Assembly (NCBI RefSeq): GCF_000002985.6
Contig: NC_003281.10
Span: forward strand, 13,719,802 to 13,783,801
Direction: 5' to 3'
Origin: Caenorhabditis elegans
Taxonomy: Eukaryota; Nematoda; Chromadorea; Rhabditida; Rhabditidae
DNA length: 64,000 nt
Position 1 is the first letter of the stretch. Each line of letters starts with the position of its first letter. Shown one piece after another: positions 15,270 through 27,670 of this stretch. The notes under the pieces were generated by a model. It was not told the origin of the DNA. It searched no databases and saw only the letters and a program-made list of their open reading frames with translations. The translations under genes and the position numbers were made by a program.

Positions 15270-16691
15270 ATGAATCAGGTATTGCTTTTTTTGCTCTCAC
15301 AAACTCTTAACTTCCTTCGTTTTTCCAGTTGCAAGGTGTTCAAAAAAATGCAGAATATTATCCAGCAGAGCGTGGAAAATTGGCGGCTCCGTTTTTAGAA
15401 ACAGGCACGATTATCGGACTGAAGCGTCCGTTCCAAGTTGAAAAGATGGTGGGCGGCGGGGGGTTTGGGCAGATTTTTCGAGCGGTTGATATGGAGACAA
15501 AACTTGTTGTGGCCGTGAAGGTTGAACCGAAATCCGTCGAATCTGGGAGGATTGTGCTGGAACTTCATATATTGGTTGAGCTTGCACATTCACCACATAT
15601 TCCCAAAGTGGTACGTCGTTTTTTTCAGTTTTTTTCCATCATGGGGTACTATGTGGTTCAATGTTTTCTGAGTTATTAAGATAATATCCATTGCTCTGAG
15701 TTTGGAGGAAATGAACTATGAGGCACTGAGCCATAAACCATTAAAACTATTGCACAATTTCCAGCACTACAGTGGGGAAATTGGCGGCTACAACTTCATA
15801 GTCATGCAGCTTCTCGGATCGAATATCACAGACCTTCGAAAGTTCCAGAAGGGACGGTGTTTTTCTGCTGAAACGGTAGGTTTCAATTTTTAATAGAACA
15901 TTTTTTGAAACTGAAGTTTTAGACGGCGAGAGTAGGAATTCAATGTTTGGAGGGATTGAAGCAGATTCACGAGCTAGGATATATTCATAGGTAGGAAAGG
16001 AGATATTCTGAACTCGGCTAAGCAAAGATTTCAGAGACATTAAACCTTCGAACATCTGTGTGGGCATTGGTGAGCACAAGCGGGTCCTCTACATTGTCGA
16101 TTTTGGAATGGCTCGTCAGATTCGCTTTCCCAGTGGCGCTTTTCGACCGGAACGCCCGTACGCCTCATTCCGTGGTACTACTCGATACGTTTCCCTGGCA
16201 GCTCATGAACGGAAAGAGCAAGGTTTTGCAGATGATATTTGGTGCCTATTCTTCTCACTTTTGGAGTTAGCCGAGGGACTTCCTTGGAAAAACGTGGTGG
16301 ATCAGGATCAGGTTTACCATGCCAAACAGCTTTTGTTGAGGAACTTTCAATCAAGGTAGGTTATCAGCAGCCGACACGTTTAGGGTGCGTGGAATGAAAT
16401 AGTGTTCCGCCAGGTGTCGGATGCTGCAACAACGCCATTCATGATAAATCTGGGCACAAAATGCCCTTTGAAGGTTTTCGACAACTTTTTGAGAAACTGT
16501 TTTTTTTTAACTATTGAATTTTCAGGAAAATGGGTCAAAACTTCGGGACATTTCCTCGAGCCCTCGAGCTCATCAAACGGACAGAAACTCCAAATTATGA
16601 GAATTTCATCGTTATTCTGAAATCCTGCAGTTCGCGTGTCAATGAATGGGAGGAATTTGAATGGGACGACCATGATGAACAATATAGATGA
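15270..16691 (+). CDS. CK1/TTBK-type serine/threonine protein kinase
   Basis: Six exons (15270-15278, 15329-15610, 15765-15875, 15923-15990, 16035-16355, 16526-16691) give 318 residues. The start ATG-AAT-CAG is a 9-nt coding exon followed directly by a GT donor. Kinase features in order are GGGGFGQIF (glycine loop), VVAVKVE (ATP lysine), GYIHRDIKPSN (catalytic loop), IVDFGMAR (metal-binding loop) and FRGTTRYVSLAAHE, which replaces the usual APE and is diagnostic of the casein kinase 1 / tau-tubulin kinase group. DDIWCLFFSLLELAEGLPW matches the group's F-helix. Nematodes have a large expansion of these short kinases, many sperm-enriched; specific substrates are unknown. All catalytic residues are present, so it should be active. 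I believe this is W06F12.3. Confidence 0.92.
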
Positions 16692-17785
16692 GAACATTCA
16701 TTTTTATTGAGCTTTTCGAATGAACTTTGAGAACCTGCGGAGTAACACAACATTTTTGTATGAACAAGTGAAAAATTGAAAAAAAAAAACAATTTTGATT
16801 TATTATTCGCAAGACCCACAACCACCGCTATTCGAAACGTGCCAAGTTGAAGCGCAGTACATTGCTTCGTCATCCTAATTCCCCAAATTCAATAAAAAAG
16901 AAGCATACACACATTGTTCAATTTCAGAAAAACCTTGAAAATCAAACAATACCTCCCCCCCCCCCAAACATTTTCCACCTTGTCATCGGTAGTCCAATTA
17001 CCAGTGCAAAAACCGCAAAAATTTGTTGTCTAACCCCTCTCGCCTATGTCTTACCGCCATTGTTAAGGGTGGACACATGCCGAAAAACCGTATATTACAC
17101 TCATAACAATAGAAACCCTCTTGGCTTGTTGAGATGATGCTTCTTCAGTAATTTGCGTGCAATGGACAATGGCCGGTGTCACCTTGAAAAATTGAGAGAG
17201 AGAGAAACAAAAAATACGTTTTTCATCGTGAGAAAGATTACTAAATTGTATTTTTTTGCGCTTCCATTCACATGTTCGACTGGGATGCCAAAATCAATTG
17301 GCAGACAGCTGCAGTGTAAGAATTAGTAGAGAACACACAAAAACTGAAACAATGGGTGAGGAACGGAAAGGAGGGAGATGAAGGTCATTTTTCGAAGAGG
17401 AAGCTCTTAGGTATTTTTAAACAATAGAAAAAATGGTGCGAGAAGACAATTTGATGAATAGGCGAAATAACGATATTGACATATTTTGTGCCATTTTTAT
17501 ATTTGCTATTAGAACTGCATGAAATACTATTAGAGACATCAAGACTACTGGAGCCTACAACACTAATTTTCAAACACTTTTTTTTTGAATGAAGAACATG
17601 AACGTTATGAGCTCAAACTTAATATTGGCAATTTATGGACATTGTGTGATTTGAAGGGAAAACGCAAATCCAATAAATGGCAAGATAAAAACAAGGGGGA
17701 GTTTTGAAAATTTATCAAGTTTCAATTCATAGCTTTGCCCATTTTAGAGATTTCTGAATGAAACTTGGCTTTAAATGTTTGTAAT
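16692..17785. other. Intergenic, includes C12 homopolymer
   Basis: This follows the kinase stop. It contains a run of C near 16955 and a GA-rich patch near 17200, with short ORFs only. No gene supported. Confidence 0.4.
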
Positions 17786-17786
17786 A

Positions 17787-17932
17787 GGGTTATTCAAGTA
17801 GTGTCGGAAAATTAAAAAGTGTAGAAAAATTACGTCACAACCTTATTCAAGTGTATCAAAACATGTATTTAAATACATTTGTGACGTCACAAATGTATTT
17901 AAATACATTTTGCTACATTACTTGAATAACCC
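17787..17932. mobile_element. Palindromic MITE, GGGTTATTCAAGTA termini
   Basis: The 146-bp element starts GGGTTATTCAAGTA and ends TACTTGAATAACCC. Its centre is itself palindromic, with ATGTATTTAAATACAT repeated on both sides of GTGACGTCAC. The larger 17936-19494 element inserted at its right edge, so this one is older. Confidence 0.7.
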
Positions 17933-17935
17933 CAT

Positions 17936-19494
17936 CAGACCTGTGCGGCATTTGAGATTTTTCGGCATAACGACATTTTCGGCATATGCCGTGAATTTCA
18001 AAATCGGCATTTCGGCATATGCCGCGCTCTAAAAACCGGCATTATGCCGGCAGTCGGCATCCGGCATTTCGGCATTTTGAACTATTGTTTTCCAATTACA
18101 AAAAATGAACATGATTTGAATGTATTCAATCAAAGTTCTCTATATCATTACCAATATATTAAAAAATAGTACTACAGGTGTGCATAATTTTAGGCTTTTG
18201 ACAAGATATTAGGTTGGGGTTACTGGTTAGAGGTTTTTAGGTTTTATAGGAGTACTTTAATGCGACCAACTGCTATGAAACCCCTTCTATTTGATCGGTG
18301 TAGGGCATCTGCAAACTTTTTATGCAGTTTTATACTGACATCTCAAAAATTGAAATCAATCGAGCACAAAGTTGAAAATCGGTCTTCCAAAAGCTATGGG
18401 TCACCCTGAGTTTTTCTATAATCTCACACAAAATTCTCATTTTTTCGCAAAGCATTAAATTTTCCAGTTTCAAAATTAAATTTAATGGAGTATTTTGGTA
18501 ATGTTTTTGTTTTTCCTCTCATGGAAATAACTGAAAAACATGCAAAAATCCAATTTTTAACATTTTATGGCCTTCATAAAAGCTGCTGATCGAGCTTTTT
18601 GCAATAAGCTTTCAAGTATGTTATAGTACACACCTTTAAACATATTGGTGCATTTTCAGACAGTTTCGAGTAATTTTAGAGTCAAAATTGTTGCAGAAAT
18701 TTTCTAAATGCTCGAGCAAAAAGTTTTTAAAAAAATTTTTAAAAAAACTACAAAAAATCGACTCTCTATATCTACTCTCTATGTATCTAAATCAACCGTA
18801 TATTTTCTATTAGAACGGCGTATCTAATAGTACGGCGTATCTATTAGTGCGGCACCCTTCATTTTGGTTGCGAAAGGCATCTGAAATATTTGATTACTTT
18901 CATGGAATTCTTGTTCATTCTTTTATAAATTCTTATAAATTTTCATTTAAACATTGAATTAGTGTCTCTGTGAGGCGAAAATAGTCAATTTTCATGAATT
19001 TTCACATAAAATAAGAGGTTTTAAAAAGAAACTTTGAAGTTACTACTCTCAAAAGTAGTCACCCCAAAGTGAAAATTAGTCAATCGAAAGTTAGTGCGGC
19101 AGTCTCCAGTAGAACGGCAGTCTCTAATAGTGCGCAAGCCACGGAGGGCCCAGAAATCAGTGCGGCATGCCGCTCTAATAGAGAATATACGGTATATCTA
19201 AAAAATCTACAAAAAACGTCAGTAAGAAATTTAAGTTTCATCGGATACAAAAAATATGAAAATGTGGTTTTTGACGAAAACAACCAAAGCCAAACATGCA
19301 AAAATTATGACGGCATTATGCCGTCATAATTTCGGCATTATGCCGTTATGCCGGTCATTTTATTTTTCGGCATAACGGCATTTTCGGCATATGCCGTGAA
19401 TTTCAAAATCGGCATTTCGGCATATGCCGCGCTCCAAAAACCGGCATTATGCCGGCATCGGCATATGCCGAATGCCGAATGCCGCACAGGTCTG
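17936..19494. mobile_element. hAT-like non-autonomous element with 8-bp target duplication
   Basis: Terminal inverted repeats CAGACCTGTGCGGCAT and ATGCCGCACAGGTCTG are flanked by identical 8-bp repeats AACCCCAT (17928-17935 and 19495-19502). An 8-bp duplication is typical of hAT transposons. Sub-terminal blocks at about 17950-18085 and 19310-19490 are built from CGGCAT/ATGCCG motifs, here largely in direct orientation. No transposase is visible. Another repeat is nested within (18795-19193). Confidence 0.85.
18795..19193. repeat. Nested inverted-repeat element, ACCGTATATTCTCTATTAGA type
   Basis: ACCGTATATTTTCTATTAGA at the left is answered by TCTAATAGAGAATATACGGT at the right. Next to both ends are TAGTGCGGCA-type words. 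A partial relative with TTCTATTACTACG and CTCCCTATTAGTC words occurs at about 59923-60055 upstream of pot-3. Confidence 0.65.
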
Positions 19495-19502
19495 AACCCC
19501 AT

Positions 19503-20851
19503 AACAAATTTGAATTCAATAGAAATACTAAAAATTAAACAAATCTATTTCACTCAAAAAAAAAACAAAAATTTGGAATTTTTCAAAATTATAAATTTTC
19601 ATGATTCAGATTGTTAACTGCGCCAGAATTTTTTAACCAAAAAAATCGAAGCTGTTCCAAACATTATAACTTTTCTGTTTTTGCCTTGAACCTTTAAAAA
19701 TTGTGAGTTTCAAAAAGAAAGCACGAAAAAATCAGCAGAAACTAAATTAAAGTAAGAAAATTCGGTAAGCGTTAAAAAATAACTCGGATATTATGTTTTA
19801 ATTTTTTTAATTAAAGACAATTATAATTTAGTAAATTCCAATTTTAGACAAATGGGAGTATTGCTTGACAGTTAGCAATCGTTTTTGTTCCTGCGTACCA
19901 CTTAAATTTAACTTCTTTAAAAAAAGGTTCCAGTCTCCATACAACACTATATTTTTGTAAAAATATTTTCTTGCCAATTTCTTCGGATCTTTGAACTTTC
20001 CTAACCATTTGAACATGCAATTATTTCATTCCTCGCAAGTTACTACTAACCACCGTTTCCATTAAATTTAATGTGTATTATAACCTAATAGCCTCCCGTG
20101 TACCGTTTAACGACCCCCTATTATTATATTCTCCTGAAAAACTATAGGTTCCCAAGTACCAAAATATCAAAAATTCTTTCTTCTGTAATGTGTGAAAATG
20201 AAAAATGTGCGATTTTCAAGTGGTAACGGAAATCATTGATGATGACAACTTTGGATGAGGATGTTTGGTTTTTGAACCATTTGTTTGTTTCGAATTTTTC
20301 GATTAGCAAGGAATTGAAAACTTGTGAAACCTAGAAATGTTGTTAATTATTTAGAACATTTCAGACATAACTTTAAAACTTAATTACTTTGAGGAAGAAC
20401 GTGCTATACAAAAATTGTCAACTAGCAAAAAAGAACATAGAAATGTTTGAATTACAGTGTAGCGTTTTCACAGAAAGCAGTCAACTAAAAAAGGAAAAAC
20501 AATTAGTCGTCAACTATGTTCTAACATTGCTCATCCAAAGATAAATGTACTCTGTTTGGTATTTGACAACATGTTCTAGCATTACTAACAATAATCAAAA
20601 GTTACAGCAGTCAACATTTCAGATGTTATCCGCTGGATAGGTAAGTGTCGGATGCTATAAAATGTCATAACTAGAAAACTGCTCCATTCTGGCCAAGGGT
20701 CTAGCAGCACGTTTTTGAGCTTCAACTAGCAAAACTGAAAACAAAATATTTTTAGAAACAGCTTTTCACAAAATACTGGTTGAAAACCGGATCCTCTACA
20801 ATCAAATAGTTGACACTTTTTTCTATTGTTGCTTTAACAAAAGTTGAAGCT
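19503..20851. other. Intergenic, no gene seen
   Basis: AT-rich sequence with only short ORFs in random frames; no splice-consistent coding or clear repeats. Confidence 0.4.
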
Positions 20852-21896
20852 ACTCGGCAGTTTGTTACTCCTGGCGCGCGCATGTTTCGCACCGAGCGCG
20901 TTAGTAATAATGTCGCGATCGCCCGGCTATATATTTAAATTAAATTTCATTAAATTGAAAAGGTTAAAAAAATTAAAAACTTCAAAATTAAGAATTGTTC
21001 CTTTGTCCAGCAAGTTACCTTCTTTTTCTGTTGGAGCTCCTCAAGTTTTTTCGATGGACCTGAAAAAAAAACAAGTTAATTTCATTCATTGAAACATTTT
21101 TCATGTTCATTTGAAGAAGAAAAAAAACTTACAGGAATCAGGGAGAATAAACAACTCCAAAAATCTTCTTCCCAAAGGTCTCTCGTGCATATAAGCTGTA
21201 GGCCGTGTGAAGGTGGGGAATTCAAATCGTCTCCATATTTTGCTGCTTTTCTGAAAATATTAAATTCTGTTCTTTAAATAATTGCGATGCATAGAAGAAA
21301 ACTCGAAAAAAAACTGAAAAAAAACACGCTTGAAAAAGCTTGAAACATTTGGCAGAGTTGAAATCTAGGCCGCGGCCGCGATCTGCGGAGGGCGCGCACA
21401 CGGGGCGCGTACAGAGCGTGGACGATCCGCGCACAGAGCGTGGACGATCCGCGCACAGAGCGTCGACGATGTGGGGATTATGTTTTTTCTACGTGAATTT
21501 GAGGATTGGGTAGTCAAAACAACTATAAAGTTCCTATATTCCGGTACTTTCTTATATACGGATCAATACATACACAAACATGCCACCATAGTTTCCTATT
21601 AATTGTGTCACATTTGACATTTGCAACCTCAAGCCAATAAATATTCCATTTTAAACATTTACTCATTCATACTCTTGATTACATAGTAATAGTCTATAAA
21701 ATTTAGAAAAAAACACGTTTACTTTGTTTTCTGGTTCCTGCTTCGTTCTTGCCAGACTCTATTCGCATCCAGTGCGCATACTATGCGCGCCTCGAGCGCG
21801 CCCTTTCCGCTTCAGGTGCGCGCGCTAGGCGGATTCCCTTTTTATCGCGCGCCAGGCGCAAAATGTGCGCGCCCCAGGGGAAGCGAACTGCCGAGT
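20852..21896. mobile_element. GC-ended inverted-repeat element with GCGCGC-rich arms
   Basis: The ends ACTCGGCAGTT and AACTGCCGAGT are inverted repeats, followed inward by GCGCGC-rich arms (CTGGCGCGCGC on the left, GCGCGCCCCAG on the right). The core at about 21410-21470 has three tandem copies of a ~23-bp unit containing GCGCACAGAGCGTGGACGAT. There is no transposase. Confidence 0.6.
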
Positions 21897-24425
21897 ACAT
21901 ACATCTACGAGCAGAAAGTGGTCAACTCATAAAGTTTAGATCGTTTTTTGGGTTGTGTACTTTGATAATTGACAGTTCTGCCCATATTCCCACAGTAAAA
22001 TTTCTAGGTGGTTCTAATATATAACACATATCCATTAGTTTATAAGGTTTTTTGAAGAACAAAATATGAACGAGCTTCAAAAGTAAAGGAATAAATAAAA
22101 ACAATAAGCTCCAAGTTGAGAAACATAAAAATTAGAGTGTATACATCATTACCAATGTGACAGTACTATCTAAAAAAAGACAAATATATTTATTTTGCAA
22201 GTTGGTTTTTCCCTTGGTCCTCTGTAGCCTATGAAGATTTTTGATTAGCAATTTCGCAACCAAAACAAAAAAAACAGTTTAGGTCACTATTGGAATTGTA
22301 TCATTTTTATTTTCCATCTCGAGTGAAGCATCTTTATCTTCTTCGTCAACCTCATAGGGGTCACCAGCCACAAGACAATGCCGTCTTCGTTGCCGCCGCG
22401 CCGGTCGAAGGGCAAGGAGGTGTTGTAATACACGAAAAAGTAGGAGGAAGCAATGGGCGAGAAGGTGGGGGTTGTAGTAGCCAACAGGCACGTACCAATT
22501 GGCATGTGGACGAAACTATAAAAGAAACGGCATTCGGGTCACTAGGGGTTACTCATTGGGCTTCTTTGCCTTTTACTACTACTACTACTACTACTACGTG
22601 TATGGTTTTATTGGTTTTGGTGGTTCCAGCTTTGGTTTTTAAAAGTTTTTATTTTTGAGATCTTAGACCTAAAAAATAGGTAGGAGAGCTTTTTTGTAAC
22701 CCATATCTTCTTGCTTGGAACCTGAGCTTTAAAGCCAATCTTTGGGCATGTGCTAGTTATTTAAATTTGTTTCAACTTGTAAACAAGAGTTTGTTTTAAG
22801 AAGCTCTTTTTCAAATTTTTGTATCCTTAAAACCATTCTAGCTGGCAAATTGTTTTAACTGATTGAAGGTTTTCCAAATTTTTGTATTATAATTTGTCAG
22901 TTGAACATTTTTTTGATATTCAGACTTGCAGCTGTTAGAGGGCTATATTAGAATACCCAAACAATAAAAAACAATAAAAAAAAACGTTTTTTGGTTAACA
23001 ATTTTTACTTGTTCAAAAACCAAAAAAATTTTGGAGTGTTCTAAATTGGAATTTGATCATATTGGACTATTAAAAATTGACCGTTTAGTACTACATCTCA
23101 TATTCCTAAATTTCTACACTATTATCACACTCTGATTCCTCCAAAATATTGCCATTCAGTGACCCTGAGAGCGATATCAATCTATCTCCACTTCTCATCA
23201 CCCGAAAAGTCTTGGGCATGTTTGTTTCTCGCCAAATTCAACCGAGTAAACATCATAATTTTTGGTACAAGTTCACGTTTTTCAAGTTTTTTCCTCCTAA
23301 AAAATGCCAAAAACGGTTTCGATTGAAATCTGAGTGGGGGGGGGGGTACCTCAAAGGTCAACACCTCCCCCCACAATATTCTCTGGGTCCTCTGTAAGGC
23401 GGTAAAGGCCATAGGTTTACAATGTTAGAAATGGTCGAGAGACACACGGTAATACCAGTTTCTTTTGACAAGTGAGGCGGTCTTGTGTGTCCTCCTTATT
23501 CTCTGAAATTGAGGAAAGGTACTACGTGTGACAAGAGGTCACTCCACTCTGCTAACCTCGAGAGATTCTTCTATAATACCTTTCTTTATTTTTTTCAGAA
23601 GCTTATGTCACTTTCAAAATGCATAGGCTTAGGAAATTGAAATATCAAGATTGAAAATTCACAGTTTTTGTTAGAAATTGTTCATAATTTGTAGTTAATT
23701 AGTTTATAACTATTTAATTGACATTATAGAAATTCTTGACGTTTGGAAGTTTTTTTGTGCACTGTTTATTCAACCTATTTTTTACAACTAAGAAATATTT
23801 TTTTAGTTGACAAATGTTTAATGAAAACAATAGCTGATGAGATAAAAATTGTTAATGAAATAAAAAAAAACAAGTTGATTGTTCTACATTTATCAGTAAT
23901 TTAAAACTTTTAAATATCAGGGTGATAGATGTTTTTATTAAAACAAATAATATCTGTGTTTTTTTGGAACATCATGGGTCCACAATCCATCATCACTATT
24001 GAAAAGCGATGAAAAGCGACTGATATGTTCATATAATAATTTTCCTATAAGATTAGCAGTGTTCTCTTGAGTATGTATTTTATTACGTGATTATTTCTAG
24101 AAAAAGCGTGTTTATTCTTCCAACCCAAAAAACTCTTGAAAATCACGTCTTCTTTGCAATTTTTTCATAATTGTTCATAATTTCTCTGGTCTGACTCATT
24201 TAAAAATGCCTTTCAAATACAGAAAAATGTTCTAGAACACAGGCACAATAAGTGCAATACTAATGCAAAAAAACGCAATAAAAAGCCAATTTTCATCACA
24301 CTTTTAGATACATGTTCTTTCTTATTTTTCTTTTTTTTTTCATTTTGTTGTTTTCCCCCTTATACTTGGCATAATGAGAGTGAAAACTGGAAGAAAAAAG
24401 TGAAATCTGAAAATTTTCAGAAAAC
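21897..24425. other. Intergenic region upstream of tyr-2
   Basis: It contains a (TAC)n microsatellite at about 22577-22598, an 11-bp G run near 23336 and the weak minus-strand exon candidate at 22279-22515. The rest is AT-rich. The last few hundred bases should hold the tyr-2 promoter; I see no clear motif. Confidence 0.4.
22279..22515 (-). CDS. Candidate orphan terminal exon (hypothetical)
   Basis: On the minus strand an acceptor-like CTTTTATAG is followed by 78 open codons and TAA. The frame runs from FRPHANWYVPVGYY through a hydrophobic, arginine-rich middle to an acidic tail ending ENKNDTIPIVT. The tail has normal codon-like composition and the GC content is above that of the flanks. I could not find upstream exons, so this may be a gene relic, a last exon of an unrecognised minus-strand gene, or chance. 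Confidence 0.25.
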   Translation of the reverse strand, partial: FRPHANWYVPVGYYNPHLLAHCFLLLFRVLQHLLALRPARRQRRRHCLVAGDPYEVDEEDKDASLEMENKNDTIPIVT

Positions 24426-27274
24426 ATGCGTTGGACGCCAATTTTGACGACGCTATTACTATTATGCGTGGTACTAATTTCCGTAGCAGGCGTAAAGTCA
24501 ACAACTAAGAAAGGAGCTGTTGGGGGAACAGCGGTGCGAAAGACTACTGTGAAGAAGGTTGCTGTGAAGAACAAGAATATCCAACGTATGAATCAGAAGC
24601 GGTGGAGAGAACCACCAAGAGATTGTTCAGATGCTCCGAAACACTTGAAGCAGACTTGTTTGATGGTAAGTGGGCAATAACTAATTGTTAAATGAACAGT
24701 TAGATTTATTTTGAGAATTTTTTTTCGTTTTGGGATCCAAAAATAGAACACATTTCCAGATCCGTCGAATGGACCTTGCGACTCGTCGCAGGTTAGCGCG
24801 TCAGTCTGTTAGACAAACGCGTCCGAACCAAGTACCAAACTGGCTTCAGCCTATTCCAGTTCCGGCGAATGCTCGTGGGCAAGCAGCATACCATCCATAT
24901 GACTGTATGACACTTCTTTGCTTGTGCCCATTTTTCAATGTGAGTTCTTAACAGTATATAAATTTGGTGTAAAAGTTCAAGACCAACTCAACCTACTGGC
25001 CAAATAGGCAGGGATAATCTCCTCCAGATTTTCGTCGTTTTTCCCATATTGACCCCACTCCTCCCAAACAACACAAGGCCACAAAATGTGTCCGAAAAAT
25101 TCCTTCACACATCTGAATCTCTAAACCATTGCAGGGTCGAAACGTGAATGGACAGTGTGTTTTGTCCAATGGCGTTGTGTTGAACATGTCGTGGAGAAAA
25201 GAGTATCGCATGATGACCGAAGACGAGAGAAGAAGGTTGTGCACATTTAACCCAGGAGCTTTAAAAAACTAAAACTAATCAATTTTCAGATGGCATAACG
25301 CCTTGAACACCCTTAAGCGTAACGGAGAATACGATCGTCTGTCCCGTCAGCACTTGGAAGTTGGAGTTGGCTCTGGAGCTCACTCCGGGCCCGGTTTCCT
25401 CCCATGGCACAGAGAATACCTGAAACGTGTCGAAATCGCCCTCCGTATGGTCGACCCTACAGTCTTCATTCCTTATTGGGATTCTGTCATGGACTCGTAC
25501 CTTCCGGACCCAAGAGACTCGATCATGTTCTCCGACCTGTTTGTTGGTGGCACAGACTATTATGGTAACGTGGTGACAGGACCATTTGCCTACTGGAGAA
25601 CCATCGAAGGAAGATCTACTATTTTGAGAAACCTCGGCGCTGAAGGACAGTTGTTCAATGAGAATCAAGTCAACACAATTGTTGCTCAAAACACTATTGA
25701 GAATACTTTGGCCTATACCGCTCCACAGCCAGGTAAACACTTATTGAAAATAGACAATGCGCTTTTCCTACTTCGCAATCAAATCAATCAGAAATTTATC
25801 AGAAATGTCGCATTGTTCTTGGTTCCTTGCAACCAGTTTTTTTTGTTGCCTCACACTTTTTGTCGTTGTCTGACTACTAGAATGTTAATAATAACCGAGG
25901 GGAACACTTACAGGATGTCCATACCCGAACAACTACGGAGCAATCGAGTATTCACATTCGAACATTCATCTCTGGATCGGAGGAGACATGAAACCACCGA
26001 GCACATCTGCAAACGAGGTATGCTAACCTTAGATTTCATTTAACGTTTAGTAACAAACTTAAACGTAGACTCGATAAGTTTCGGAAATGTAAAAATACAT
26101 TAAAAAGATATGAAGAGCTATTTAATATTTTCTTTCTGTTTAAACTTACAATTTATAATAGAACAAACGCGCAAGAATCTAGCACCACACTATTTCTTTC
26201 CAGCCAATCTTCTTCATGCATCACTCCTTTGTCGACTACCTCTGGGAACTCTGGCGCCAACTCCAGCAACCAAGATGGCTCCGCGAGCAAGCCTACTCTG
26301 CTGATCACCCAACATGTGCCAACTGGCAACACTTCAGCTACGCGCCGATGAGACCTTTCCCATACTTGGTCAACAGAGACGGGCTCTCTAACTCTTACAC
26401 CGATCAGATGTATCGTTACGCGCCACGTGCCACATGCTCTCATCAGAGACCAAACTGCGGATCCCCGTACTTGTTCTGCGATACCCGTGGATATCCACAT
26501 TGTGTCTCGAAGATCCGGTTGAATGGAAATTGCAGAGGATTCGAACAGAACGACGCTTGCTACGCTTCAAGATGCTGGTGGGGAAGATGTGTAAATGCTG
26601 TGAGTTTTTCTTTAGCTGAACCTCTCCTAACATCTCAACGTTCAGAATTTCGCCGCTCGCATGAAGGGAGCCCGTACACACGCTAACTCCACCTTAATCG
26701 ACTTGGAACTTGCCAAGGAAGTCTCCGTGAATGGAACCAAAGTCGAGCGTGTCCCCCTAGTCAAAAGAATCTCCATCAAGATGACTGCTCCATTATTTGT
26801 CGACTGCTACAACCGAATGCCGTGCTGCGATTCATGGGCCAAGAATGGCGGGTGTCAACGGGAACCAGAATTCATGAGTCAGTATTGCCAGGCCTCGTGT
26901 AACACCTGCACACCATCCTACAACACAACTGATGCTTGTATGGATCGACATGTGAACTGTGTCGCCTGGAAGGCGGACAAAATGTGCAGCGGAAAGTCGG
27001 CAGACTTTATGTCAGAGAATTGTAGAAGCAGCTGCGGAAAGTGCTCTTTAACGAGAGAATCGCAATGCTTCAATAATGGAAAGGTAAGTATAGTAACATT
27101 GCCGCCACATATCATAAAAATAAACTTCAGATCATCGTAATCCCAGTTTCCCAAAACCTTCGTGAATCAATCTCGGATTCTTTAATGTCAGAGGTCACAA
27201 ATCGCATCAAGAAGGTGAAAAAGGTAGCGGCCAAGGAAGAAGTCGAATCTACCAAAAAAGTTCGCCATAATTAG
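24426..27274 (+). CDS. tyr-2: Secreted tyrosinase-family oxidase with two ShKT domains
   Basis: Eight exons (24426-24665, 24760-24939, 25135-25235, 25290-25732, 25914-26017, 26204-26599, 26646-27083, 27131-27274) encode 681 residues. The first ~23 residues ([20 protein letters not shown]) form a signal peptide, followed by a lysine-rich linker. The CuA copper site is seen as [22 protein letters not shown]; the CuB site as [14 protein letters not shown] and [13 protein letters not shown], so all six histidines are present. The C-terminus carries two six-cysteine ShKT modules (about residues 543-580 and 590-626) with the usual closing CxxxCxxC pattern, then a basic tail. The family oxidises phenols and, in worms, is thought to act in cuticle or egg-shell chemistry. 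AATAAA at 27464-27469 is a good poly(A) signal. The gene is convergent with the MSP-domain gene, 396 bp away, with no other feature between. Confidence 0.93.
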
Positions 27275-27670
27275 AGACTTATAGCTAGAAGCGCACACAC
27301 CTCCTCCATATTTGTACAGACCATACTGCCACAATCAGTTTTCCTCATACTTGTAAAAATGTCTCTCGGTACACCATTTGCCCTATTCCCCTGTCAACTT
27401 CAGTTATGACGTCAGATCTCGCAACGTGTAGTCGTATTTTATTTTTGTTTTTACTTTCTCGACAATAAATATGTATTATAAAACTTGCCAACTGTTGATT
27501 GTTCCACAGGAAGCAAATCTAAAATATTTCTCGAAATTTGAATAACTTAGTGATATTATGTCGAAAAGCTGTGAACTGATAAAATTCTAACTATTTACTT
27601 TTTTCAAACCAAAGCTAATGTTCAAAAGTTTTCGAAAGTGATCTTCATTGAATTATCTCGACTACTAAAA

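Noticed and set aside
23149-23412. Overlapping 82- and 76-codon ORFs around a poly-G run
   Set aside because: Low complexity and open on both strands; no exon chain.
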